Of a stretch of 64,000 nt of DNA, positions 9,119-17,320 are shown piece after piece (positions within the stretch are counted from its first letter, which is position 1; each line of letters opens with the position of its first letter). The stretch lies in NCBI RefSeq assembly GCF_036067295.1, contig NZ_CP107954.1:7502001-7566000 (forward strand), read 5' to 3'. This DNA comes from Kribbella sp. NBC_00382. Its GTDB lineage: Bacteria > Actinomycetota > Actinomycetes > Propionibacteriales > Kribbellaceae. The translations under genes were made by a program, and so were the position numbers. The notes under the pieces were generated by a model. The model was not told where the DNA came from, did no database searches, and saw only the letters and a list, made by a program, of their open reading frames with translations.

Positions 9119-10330
9119 GTGTCGAAACCACTGCATGTCGCGGTGATCGTGGAGAACATCCCGTTGTGCGTCGATCCCCGGCTGCGCAAGCAGGTGGACG
9201 ACCTGCTGGCGGCCGGGGCCCGGCTGTCGGTGATCTCCATGCGCGACGAGGGCAACGCCCGGTACCGCGACCAACCGGGCCTGACCCTGTACGAGTACCC
9301 GGCACCCGCTCAGCCGACGGGGGCGGTGGGCTACGTCGGCGAGTACCTGGTGTCGTTCTTCTGGGCCGGCTGGTTCCTGGCCCGGCTACGGCTACGCGGG
9401 CGGATCGACGTACTGCAGCTCTGCCAGCCGCCGGACATCTACTTCCCGCTGGCCTGGGTACTGCGCTGGGCCGGCACCCGGATCGTGGTCGACCAGCGGG
9501 ATCTGATGCCCGAGATCCTCTCGCAGCGGTACGCCGAACCGCCACGGCTGATGCTGAAGGCCCTGCACTGGCTGGAGCGACGGACCCAGCGAGTCGCTCA
9601 CCAGAGCATCACCGTCAACTCCTACCTGAAGGACCGGCTGGTCGCTGCCGGCGCCGAGCCCGACAAGGTCGCGGTCGTCTACAACGGCCCCGTGCTGGCC
9701 CGTTCGGCGCTCGCCGTGGCCGAGCCGAGTCTGCGCGGCGAGCATCGGTACATGGTCTGCTGGGCCGGGAAGATGGGCCGGCAGGACCGCGTCGAGCTGG
9801 TGATCCGGGTGGCCGAGCAACTGGTCCACAAGCTCGGCCGGGAAGACTGCGCCTTCGTCCTGCTGGGGGATGGCGAGTGCCTCGAGGAGCTGCAGCAGCT
9901 GACCACAGAGCTAGGTCTGGAACGCTGGGTGTCCTTCCCCGGCTGGATTCCGGAGAGGGACCTGTTCAGCTACCTGGCCACCGCCGACGTCGGTATCGAC
10001 ACCAGCCTGCAGGTGGAGGTCTCACCGGTGAAAGTGATGGAGTACATGGCTCAAGGGCTGCCGGTGATCTGCTTCGACCTGCAGGAGAGCCGTCTGCTCG
10101 CCGACGGGGCCGGCGTGTTCACCACGGTCGGAGACGTTCCCGAGATCGCCACCAAGCTGGCCGAACTACTGGACGACCCGGCCACCCGCAAGCAGTTGGG
10201 TGACACCGGCCGGCGCCTGATCACCGAGGAGCTGGCCTGGGAGCGGCAGACCCCGGTCTACCTGAAGGCCGTCGGCGGCGAGGGGTCAGCCCTCACCAGG
10301 ACAGTGCCGGAACCAGCTACAGAAGGCTGA
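9119..10330 (+). CDS. Glycosyltransferase family 4 (GT-B fold)
   Basis: 403 aa with the two-domain GT-B layout. The C-terminal nucleotide-sugar domain has VCWAGKMGRQDRVELVI, then FVLLGDGECLEEL and the retaining-GT signature SPVKVMEYMAQGLPVI. It is the last gene of the rightward operon and probably adds one sugar to the surface polysaccharide or to the unit modified by its partners. The GTG start at 9119 follows GAGGGAG. Its last 45 nt overlap, tail to tail, the 3' end of the secreted lysozyme-like gene on the other strand. Confidence 0.92.
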   Translation: MSKPLHVAVIVENIPLCVDPRLRKQVDDLLAAGARLSVISMRDEGNARYRDQPGLTLYEYPAPAQPTGAVGYVGEYLVSFFWAGWFLARLRLRGRIDVLQLCQPPDIYFPLAWVLRWAGTRIVVDQRDLMPEILSQRYAEPPRLMLKALHWLERRTQRVAHQSITVNSYLKDRLVAAGAEPDKVAVVYNGPVLARSALAVAEPSLRGEHRYMVCWAGKMGRQDRVELVIRVAEQLVHKLGREDCAFVLLGDGECLEELQQLTTELGLERWVSFPGWIPERDLFSYLATADVGIDTSLQVEVSPVKVMEYMAQGLPVICFDLQESRLLADGAGVFTTVGDVPEIATKLAELLDDPATRKQLGDTGRRLITEELAWERQTPVYLKAVGGEGSALTRTVPEPATEG

Positions 10331-11293
10331 GGGCGAGGCCCAGGCTCGGTCGAGCCAGGGCTGCTCTGTCATGAACTTGTGCACGGTCACGACGTACGCC
10401 TGCGCCGGCTTGGTGCGCCACGCTCCGGCGAACCAAGCTCCGGTGCAGCCGTCCAGCCGCTCGGGGCCGGCCGCTGAGCCCTTGCCGCTGAGCCACCAGG
10501 CCCAGCCCTCCAGACAGCCGCGCATGAAGGCGCCGTAGTAGTCCAGGGCGAAGGCGGTGGAGTCACGGTTGAAGGGGAAGGTGCCGTTCTGGTTCTCGGG
10601 CACCTGTCCCCAGGCCGGGTCCTGGTACGACATCACGCCGATGATCGAGAACGTCTTCGGGCACCGGTCGGTGCCGTAGTCGCGCTGGTAGTCGTAGCCA
10701 TGGACCTTCAGCCCGTTGCAGAAGTCCTTGGACGCGGGAGTCGCCTTCGGGAACAGGTCACCGCAGCCACGCTTCTCCACGCACGCACCGGTCGGGTACA
10801 GGTCCTTCTGGTACCAGGTCGACTCGGCGTTGGCGACCGCGCGCACCAGGTTGTCGGCCAGGCCCCACTTGCAGGCCGCCCACTGGATGTTCTCGTCGGT
10901 CGTCCCCGTGTGATGCCCCGTCACCCTGGGGAGCAGCCATTTGTCCCACTGCGGGTCGTACGCCTCCGCCTTTGGGTCATGCGGCCGGGCGGCCAGTGAG
11001 GCATGCACCGCCTCGGCAGGCGGCATGGTCTGGTTCGGGCCCTTGTTGCCCGGCCGTGGCTCCCAGTCCGAGTGATGGACCTTGGCCGCGCACTCGTTGT
11101 CGCTGGGCAGCTTGGACCAGGAGCCGGTGGGCTGGGTCTGCCAGTAGCCCTCGGCCGGCGGAGGGTTGCTCCCGCGACCGTGTAACCCCGGTAGCGCGAC
11201 CCACACCCCCGCCAGCGTGACGACAGCTATGACCCCTCGCACCAGCCGCTTACGGAGCCGACTGTCCGAAAACATCCCGTCAGTACCCGACAT
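10286..11293 (-). CDS. Secreted lysozyme-like/transglycosylase-like protein at the end of the polysaccharide operon
   Basis: About 335 aa with a hydrophobic segment near the N-terminus (RGVIAVVTLAGVWVALPGL) that is a signal anchor or signal peptide, then an extracytoplasmic domain with several cysteines. AVANAEST resembles the catalytic-Glu helix of lysozyme-like transglycosylases, and SIIGVMSYQDPAWG fits the next helix. It is the final gene of the leftward operon; a role as polymer lyase or wall hydrolase during export is inference. The start is uncertain: ATG 11293 (overlapping the upstream gene by 14 nt), ATG 11278 or GTG 11317. Confidence 0.7.
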   Translation of the reverse strand: MSGTDGMFSDSRLRKRLVRGVIAVVTLAGVWVALPGLHGRGSNPPPAEGYWQTQPTGSWSKLPSDNECAAKVHHSDWEPRPGNKGPNQTMPPAEAVHASLAARPHDPKAEAYDPQWDKWLLPRVTGHHTGTTDENIQWAACKWGLADNLVRAVANAESTWYQKDLYPTGACVEKRGCGDLFPKATPASKDFCNGLKVHGYDYQRDYGTDRCPKTFSIIGVMSYQDPAWGQVPENQNGTFPFNRDSTAFALDYYGAFMRGCLEGWAWWLSGKGSAAGPERLDGCTGAWFAGAWRTKPAQAYVVTVHKFMTEQPWLDRAWASPSAFCSWFRHCPGEG

Positions 11294-12659
11294 GTTCCGA
11301 CGTCGAGACCGTTCCACCCTCCGCCGGCTGACCGGCGGAGTGCGACCCGGCCCAGCCCGAGCTGGGCTCGATCGCGGCCGGAACGACCTTGCGCTGGAAC
11401 CGCCGCGACCGCGGCTGGTTCGCGACGCAGCCGATCAGGTTCGCGCCGACCCCGGTGAGCGCGGCCACCGCGGACTCGGCCTCGACCCGCGAACCACGGT
11501 TCGGATCGATCACCAGCAAGGTGAAGTCGGCCCGTCCCGCCAGCACAGCGGCCTCGGAGGCGCCGATCGCGGTCGGCGCGTCGATCACCACGAACGCGTG
11601 CTTCGACAGGCCCTGCAGCAGCAACTCGAGGTCCTCGACGTTGATCCACGCCCCGACCCGAGGCGTCCCGCCGGCCAGCACCCGCAGGTTGACGAACTCG
11701 GTCGAGTGCACTGCCCGCTCCAGCTTGGAGCGGTCGCCCAGTACGTCGGTAAGCCCCGGCGTCAGCGGCGTACCGAACAGCAGGTGCAGGTCGGGATGCC
11801 GCAGGTCTCCCCCGATCAGCACGACCTCCTTGCCGGTCGCAGCCATCGCGATCGCCACCTGGGCGGCCACTGTCGTCTTGCCTGCGCCGGGAGCCGGGCT
11901 GGTGATCACCAGCGAAGCACCCTTGCCACGACTGATCAGGGTGGTCAGGTGTGCGGCCAGATACCCGAACACCTCTCGTGTCGGCGTCGGCGGCCCGGTC
12001 TCCGGGACCAGCGGGAACTGCATCCGGACAGCCGGGACCTGGGCGAGCACCTTCAGGCCGGTCTGCCTGGTGACGTCGCCGGAGCCGCGGAAGCGACCGC
12101 GCACCCGATCCCAGACGAAGGCGAAGCCGATGCCCAGCATCGCGCCGAGGACCAGCCCCAGACCGATGATCAACGGCAGGTTCGCCTCTTCGGGCTCGGT
12201 CGGCACGGTTGCCGGTGAGATCACGTCGGCCAGCTTCGACGACCGGCCCTTGTTGCGGTAGTCGACGTAGGCGTCGGTGAAGGCGGCTGCCCCGTTCAGG
12301 GCGCGGACCCGGCTGGCCGACGTGTACTTGAACTGGAGCACATTGGCGTCGACCGGCACCGACACGGACAGTCCGTCGGTCGCCTCGGTCACGCCGATCC
12401 GCAGTGTCTTGGCCGCCGCGGCGGAGACCAGGCCGGAGTTCGCCACCTCACGTTCGGTGCCCATGTCAGGTACCGCTCCGGCACCCCGCGCGGGGTCGGA
12501 GTACACGACCACCTGCGACACACCCACGTACACCTTGGGCTTGCTGATCACCGTCGCCGCCGCGGCACCCGCGGTCAGCGCCGTCACCAGGACGATCAAC
12601 CATAGATAAGTGCGGACGATCCCTCGCGTCTTCGTCGCCTGGTGCCTGGTTGACCTCAT
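11280..12659 (-). CDS. Polysaccharide co-polymerase / BY-kinase-like protein (Wzz + CpsD fusion)
   Basis: 459 aa. Two membrane segments (about 17-38 and 162-183) flank an extracytoplasmic Wzz-like region, followed by a cytoplasmic P-loop ATPase: Walker A SPAPGAGKTT (254-263), Walker A' GGDLRHP (283-289), and Walker B FVVIDAP. This is the layout of chain-length regulators fused to bacterial tyrosine kinases. The usual C-terminal tyrosine cluster is absent; only one Tyr, the last residue, remains. The true start is ATG 12659, which overlaps the polymerase stop by 4 nt; the open frame runs further upstream but there shadows the polymerase gene. Confidence 0.88.
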   Translation of the reverse strand: MRSTRHQATKTRGIVRTYLWLIVLVTALTAGAAAATVISKPKVYVGVSQVVVYSDPARGAGAVPDMGTEREVANSGLVSAAAAKTLRIGVTEATDGLSVSVPVDANVLQFKYTSASRVRALNGAAAFTDAYVDYRNKGRSSKLADVISPATVPTEPEEANLPLIIGLGLVLGAMLGIGFAFVWDRVRGRFRGSGDVTRQTGLKVLAQVPAVRMQFPLVPETGPPTPTREVFGYLAAHLTTLISRGKGASLVITSPAPGAGKTTVAAQVAIAMAATGKEVVLIGGDLRHPDLHLLFGTPLTPGLTDVLGDRSKLERAVHSTEFVNLRVLAGGTPRVGAWINVEDLELLLQGLSKHAFVVIDAPTAIGASEAAVLAGRADFTLLVIDPNRGSRVEAESAVAALTGVGANLIGCVANQPRSRRFQRKVVPAAIEPSSGWAGSHSAGQPAEGGTVSTSEHVGY

Positions 12660-14215
12660 CTGCCCACTCCCCTGTCGTCTGTCCCCATGATGGGCTCCCC
12701 TTGCCCTTCCTCGACAGTGTCGGGCCGATGATGACGCCCGATCTTGTCCGGTGGACCCTTCTCCAACGCACGCTGCTCCAGTGGCCGCTCCTCGGGCGGC
12801 CGCTGGCCGACCGCAGCCAGCGCAAGTAGCGCGAACAGCAGGTCCGCCGTCCCGCGATACGTCAGGTGCGGGTCGAAGTTCATCAGTGCGACGATCACCC
12901 ACACCCCGGTGAACGCGCCGACCGCGGCGACCGCGCTCCAGTCGGTCAGATCCTTGCACCGGGCCCACAGTTCCTTCACCGAGACCCGGACGAACCAGAC
13001 GAACGCGGCGAACAACGGAATGCCGCCACCCCACAGCAGCCAGGTGTAGCCGCTCTCGATCCAGACAAAGCCGGTGCCCTGCGACAGCACGACCACCCGG
13101 GCCGACGGCCGCACACCGAACAGCACGTTGGAGCCGCTGAACAGGTCCGGCCAGAAGTACATCGAGAGGTTGTACCAGCGCACGATCCAGCTGTTCGGCA
13201 ACCCCTGGGCCGACTGGAACCCCTCGAGCCGATGGGTCACCGCCGGCCAGGCCGCGATGATGGCGACGCACAACCCGACCGGCGCGTACTTCAGCAGGTC
13301 CAGCCGGCGGAGCGCCATCGCGATGCACACCACGCCCACGACCAGGCCCAGCACGCTGGAGAACTCACCGGCGGCGAAAGTACCGATCACGAAGACCAGG
13401 CAGGCGCCGACCAGCAGAGCGATCTGCCGACGGCTCTTCCAGAGCATCGCCACCGCGATCGCGAGATTGAAGATCAGTACGTCGGCCGTTGCCGCCGGCA
13501 ACGAGAGGGTCGAGCTGCCACGCGGGATCGCCAGCTGTTCGGCGTACCCGAACGGCGCCCAGAAGGTGAGCAGCAACGGCCGGATGCCAGGCACGTCGAG
13601 GGTCTGCAGGATCGCGATCCCGCCGAGCACGACCGCCGACCCGATCGAAGCGGCCAGGCAGTTGCGGACCTGCTTCTGGGTCTTGACCGTGAACCGGACC
13701 ACCGCGTAGACGCCGAGGAACTTCCACAGCACCAGCGCGTAGGACAGGTCGTCCGGGATGATCTCCTTGCCCTGCAGGAACATCCAGGCCAGCGGCAGGA
13801 TCGAGCTGCTGACCGCGATCGAGACCAGCGCCAGCTCGATCCGGGTGATGTACGGCCGGAGCGGCGTACCGGGCCGGTACTGGACGAAGTACCGCAGCGT
13901 CAGGATGCCGGCGCAGAACACGGTCAGCGCCTCGTTCGGCCGCAGCACGGGCACGATCCGGCCCCGGTCGATACCGGCCACCAACGGCGTCAGGCCGATG
14001 ATCAGGTACGCCGCGGTGACGGGCTTCTGCCAGACGAGCACGGCCAGTCCGATCACAGCGACCAGCGCCAGCGCGTAGAGGATCGAGACGGCGACAAGCG
14101 TGCCCATCAGGACGGCAACACAAAGGCCGGCCAACGCCAGGATCACCAGATCCAGGCGGGGCCGGCCGATCCGCCGTCCGGTGCCGGCCACTGTGTTGGG
14201 GAAGGTGACCGTCAT
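12656..14215 (-). CDS. Wzy-like/O-antigen ligase family polysaccharide polymerase
   Basis: 519-aa polytopic membrane protein with about 12 hydrophobic segments beginning LVILALAGLCVAVLMGTLV. A larger loop after FQSAQGLPNSWIVRWYNLSMYFWPDLFSG matches the Wzy_C/WaaL-type extracytoplasmic loop. The predicted role is joining lipid-linked repeat units at the outer face of the membrane. It overlaps the next gene by 4 nt, and its start touches the stop of the flippase gene. The C-terminus after the last helix is hydrophilic and rich in Glu and Arg. Confidence 0.85.
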   Translation of the reverse strand: MTVTFPNTVAGTGRRIGRPRLDLVILALAGLCVAVLMGTLVAVSILYALALVAVIGLAVLVWQKPVTAAYLIIGLTPLVAGIDRGRIVPVLRPNEALTVFCAGILTLRYFVQYRPGTPLRPYITRIELALVSIAVSSSILPLAWMFLQGKEIIPDDLSYALVLWKFLGVYAVVRFTVKTQKQVRNCLAASIGSAVVLGGIAILQTLDVPGIRPLLLTFWAPFGYAEQLAIPRGSSTLSLPAATADVLIFNLAIAVAMLWKSRRQIALLVGACLVFVIGTFAAGEFSSVLGLVVGVVCIAMALRRLDLLKYAPVGLCVAIIAAWPAVTHRLEGFQSAQGLPNSWIVRWYNLSMYFWPDLFSGSNVLFGVRPSARVVVLSQGTGFVWIESGYTWLLWGGGIPLFAAFVWFVRVSVKELWARCKDLTDWSAVAAVGAFTGVWVIVALMNFDPHLTYRGTADLLFALLALAAVGQRPPEERPLEQRALEKGPPDKIGRHHRPDTVEEGQGEPIMGTDDRGVGR

Positions 14216-15954
14216 CAGGTCTCCCCGTTGGTCACACCGTCAGGAGCACCGTCAGCGATAGGTGCCGCCCGGCGGTTGCGCAGGCCGGCTCCGAGCCAGG
14301 CCAGCTCCGGCGAACGCAGTACCAGCTGGACGATTCCGTAGGTGATCGCACCGACCGCAGCACCGACGAGCAGGGCGGCCGTCTGACCGACCCGTCCGTC
14401 AACGTGGGCCACGAGCAGGCGGGCTACGAAGTAGACCGGCACCACCATCACGGCCGCGGCGGTCAAGGTCCGGCCGAGCGACCCTGCCAGTCGGCGCTGG
14501 ATCTGCCCCAGACCCATCCGCAGGAACAGGTGTGCGCCACCGATGATCGCCGCGATGGCGTACGCCGCTGCGGTAGCCGGCAGCAACAAGCGAGCCGGTG
14601 CGAAGGTGGCCATGACACACAGTGTCAGGCAGATGCCCGCCTGGAGCCCCATCGACACCAGCGGCGTCCGGGTGTCCCCTCGGGCGTACGCGGCCTGAGT
14701 GGTGACGTAGAAGGTCGTCTCGCCGATCAGGCCGAGCGAGAGTGCGGCCAGCCCACCGGCGATCATCCGGAGACCCTCGGGCGAGGCCATCTGACCTGCC
14801 GCGATGGTGTGCGCGATCGGACTGGCCAGTACAACGAAGCCGACCGCCGCCGGGACCGCCAGGAACAAGGCCATCCCGAGGCCCTCGATGAAGGTGCCGG
14901 AGAACTCGTCGGAGGAATCGCTCTGGTGCAGCCGCGAAAGCCTCGGCAGCAGAGCGAGCGCCACCGGCGTCGCGGCGAGAGCGATCGGCAGGTAGTAGAA
15001 GTTCAGCGCCATCTGGATCGCGACGGTGCCGCCCGCAACCCGGTTCGAGACCAGCAGGAGCGCCAGCAACTGCAGTGCGAGCAGCCCTGCTTGGCTGACC
15101 GAGCGCAGCGCCTTCCGGATGGTCACCAGGACCTCCGGATCACGCCAGCCCGGCCTCGGACGCAGGTGCACTCCGGAGCGCCGGGCTCCCCACCATTGGA
15201 GCGACGCGTGCAACGCGACCGCACCGGTGGAGCCCAGGCCGAGCAGGAGAACCTGACCCGTCGACTGCGCGCCGAGCTCCTTGCCGGTGCCGTAGAGCAG
15301 GGCACTCAGGCCGAGTACGGCGATGATGCCGAGGTTCTCGACCAGCGGTGCGGCGGCGGCCAGCGCGAACCGGCGATGCGCGTACATCACCGCGGTGGCC
15401 GAGCCGACCACGGCGTACAGGAAGATCTGCGGGATGGTCAGCAGGATCAGCAGCCGGGTGACGCCGATCTGGCCGCTGTCCTGGGCGGCCGAACCGCTCA
15501 GGCCGACGCCGCCGATGCTGGTCACCCGCAACAGCTCGGGCAGCCCGAGCACGGCGATTGGCGCCAGCAGGGCCAGTGCGGCCAGCGCGATCCCGAGGAA
15601 GCCGCCGCTGACCCGGGCGACATCGCGCGGCCGGCGCTCATCGATGTGCTGGACCAGCGCGGGTACCAGCAGCGAGACGAACAGCGAGCCGGCCAGGAAG
15701 CCGTAGTAGATCAGGTTCGGCAGCGAGTTGGTGAGCTGATAGGTGTTGCCGAGAAAGGTCGGGCCGAGGACCGCTCCGATCACCACGACCCGGATCACTC
15801 CGGTACCACGGCTGAGCGCCGTCCAGACGCCGACCGTGACGGTGTCGCGGGCGGTACCGCTGGCACTCGTCAGGTCGTCCTGCAGCATCTCGCCGCCGGA
15901 GCCTGTCCTGGGCTCCGACGACGAGAGCTGCTCGCTTTGATCGGCCGTGGTCAA
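14215..15954 (-). CDS. MurJ/MviN-family (Wzx-like) lipid-linked oligosaccharide flippase
   Basis: Polytopic MOP-superfamily protein with about 14 hydrophobic segments; the MurJ-like opening VLGPTFLGNTYQLTNSLPN is clear. Between sugar transferase and polymerase genes it most likely flips the polysaccharide repeat unit, not lipid II. Start: TTG 15954 overlaps the sugar-transferase stop (TTGA), as in the rest of this operon, giving 579 aa with a Ser/Glu-rich N-terminal tail. ATG 15888 (557 aa) is the alternative. Confidence 0.88.
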   Translation of the reverse strand: MTTADQSEQLSSSEPRTGSGGEMLQDDLTSASGTARDTVTVGVWTALSRGTGVIRVVVIGAVLGPTFLGNTYQLTNSLPNLIYYGFLAGSLFVSLLVPALVQHIDERRPRDVARVSGGFLGIALAALALLAPIAVLGLPELLRVTSIGGVGLSGSAAQDSGQIGVTRLLILLTIPQIFLYAVVGSATAVMYAHRRFALAAAAPLVENLGIIAVLGLSALLYGTGKELGAQSTGQVLLLGLGSTGAVALHASLQWWGARRSGVHLRPRPGWRDPEVLVTIRKALRSVSQAGLLALQLLALLLVSNRVAGGTVAIQMALNFYYLPIALAATPVALALLPRLSRLHQSDSSDEFSGTFIEGLGMALFLAVPAAVGFVVLASPIAHTIAAGQMASPEGLRMIAGGLAALSLGLIGETTFYVTTQAAYARGDTRTPLVSMGLQAGICLTLCVMATFAPARLLLPATAAAYAIAAIIGGAHLFLRMGLGQIQRRLAGSLGRTLTAAAVMVVPVYFVARLLVAHVDGRVGQTAALLVGAAVGAITYGIVQLVLRSPELAWLGAGLRNRRAAPIADGAPDGVTNGET

Positions 15955-16637
15955 CGCGCGCCCCCGAGCAGGGCCGGAACGGTCTTGAAGATGATCAGCA
16001 GATCGAGCCGGACACTGCGGGTGTCGACGTACTCCAGGTCCCAGCGCAGACCCTCGTCCATCGTCAGCTTGTTGCGTCCGTTGACCTGCCACAGCCCGGT
16101 CAGACCGGGCTTGACCTCGAACCGCCGTTGCGCCCACTCCCCGAAGAGCTCCGCCTCGAAGGGCAGCATCGGGCGCGGTCCGACCAGCGACATCTCGCCG
16201 CGCAGCACGTTGATCAGCTGCGGCAGCTCGTCGAGGCTGGTCTTGCGGAGGAACTTGCCGGGCTTGGTGACCCGCGGGTCCTGGTGCAGCTTGTAGAGGC
16301 CGTCGACCTTCTCCACCTTACCCGCGGCGAGCCGGCGAACGTACTCCTGGTGGACCGCCGGATCGGCGTCGGTCCGCATCGTGCGGAACTTCAGCATCAC
16401 GAACTCCCGCTGATCGGCGCCCAGCCGGACCTGCCGGAAGAACACCGGCCCCGGGCTGGTCAGCCGGATCCACAGGTAGATCGCGATCAGTACCGGCGAA
16501 GCCAGCACCATCCCGGTGAAAGCAAGGATCAGGTCGAGAGACCTTTTCGCCGGCCCCACCGGAATGATGCGGCTCACTCCGCGGACGGGAATAGGCCGGA
16601 CTACGGGGGTTGCCCGGCTACCGCGGAGGAGACTCAT
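15951..16637 (-). CDS. Initiating sugar (phosphoglycosyl) transferase, WbaP/WcaJ C-terminal type
   Basis: 228-aa monotopic phosphoglycosyl transferase that moves a sugar-phosphate from a nucleotide onto the polyprenyl-phosphate carrier, starting repeat-unit assembly. It has one membrane or re-entrant helix (about 36-57), LKFRTMR (82-88), the DELPQLINVL segment and LVGPRP. Only the catalytic C-terminal module is present, without the extra N-terminal helices of WbaP. It overlaps both neighbours by 4 nt. Confidence 0.94.
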   Translation of the reverse strand: MSLLRGSRATPVVRPIPVRGVSRIIPVGPAKRSLDLILAFTGMVLASPVLIAIYLWIRLTSPGPVFFRQVRLGADQREFVMLKFRTMRTDADPAVHQEYVRRLAAGKVEKVDGLYKLHQDPRVTKPGKFLRKTSLDELPQLINVLRGEMSLVGPRPMLPFEAELFGEWAQRRFEVKPGLTGLWQVNGRNKLTMDEGLRWDLEYVDTRSVRLDLLIIFKTVPALLGGAR

Positions 16638-17320
16638 CCCATTACCTCCATCGTGACACCGTTGCCCAGTGCCGTCTTGTCGTCGGCCGGTTCGGCGGGC
16701 GAGAAGCGGTACCGGGAGGCGGATGCGTCGTCCGGCTGGATCCGCGAGCTGATGTCCTCCAGCTCGCCGACCAGGCCACGGACGCGGGCTGGATTACCGA
16801 ACGCGACGGTCCCGGCCGGCAGGTCACGGGTGACCACCGACCCGGCGCCGACCAGGCAGTTCTCGCCGATCCGGACGAACGGCAGCACCGTCACGTTGAC
16901 GCCGAGCTGCGCACCGGCGCCGATCGACGGCCCGGACATCACCTCGGCCGACTCGGAGCTGCCCGGGTACAGATCGTTGGCGATCGTCACGCCGGGCGCG
17001 AGGAACGCGCCCGGCCCGATCTCGGTGTACTGCGCGACGTAGCAGTTCGTGTGGATCTTGACCCCGGCACCGATCCGGCAGCCGTAGTCGATCACCGTGT
17101 TGCTCCAGACCGACACGTCGTCGGCGATCTCGCACTGCTCCCGGACCACCACGTTGTGCCCGGTCTCGAACCGCTCGCCGATCCGCGAACCGGCGTACAG
17201 GATCGTGCCGCTGCGCAGCCGGGCACCCTCGCCGAGGGTCAGCTCCTGATCGGCTACCCGCGCCGCGGGGTAGCCGATCTGGACACCCGGGTCGGCGTTG
17301 ACCGCCGGGTGCGTGGTCAT
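16634..17320 (-). CDS. Left-handed beta-helix acyltransferase (WlbB/WbpD-like amino-sugar N-acetyltransferase)
   Basis: 228 aa. Most of the protein is hexapeptide repeat (for example RIGAGVKIHTNCYVAQYTEI, then IGAGAQLGVNVTV and RIGENCLVGAGSVVTRD), the left-handed beta-helix of acyl-CoA-dependent acetyltransferases. GNPARVRG near the C-terminus is typical. Next to a PLP aminotransferase and a Gfo/Idh dehydrogenase it probably acetylates a 3-amino sugar nucleotide, as WlbB/WbpD do. The C-terminal 50 residues leave the helix and are rich in Asp and Ser. 4-nt overlaps on both sides. Confidence 0.87.
   Translation of the reverse strand: MTTHPAVNADPGVQIGYPAARVADQELTLGEGARLRSGTILYAGSRIGERFETGHNVVVREQCEIADDVSVWSNTVIDYGCRIGAGVKIHTNCYVAQYTEIGPGAFLAPGVTIANDLYPGSSESAEVMSGPSIGAGAQLGVNVTVLPFVRIGENCLVGAGSVVTRDLPAGTVAFGNPARVRGLVGELEDISSRIQPDDASASRYRFSPAEPADDKTALGNGVTMEVMG

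Noticed and set aside
11280..13328. 682-aa version of the Wzz/BY-kinase protein
   Set aside because: The first 223 residues overlap the polymerase gene out of frame and are Arg/Gly-rich; ATG 12659 with the ATGA overlap is the natural start.
14404..16296. 630-aa plus-strand open frame opposite the flippase gene
   Set aside because: Arg/Gln/Gly-rich, no membrane segments or motifs; mirrors codon bias of the flippase and sugar transferase genes.
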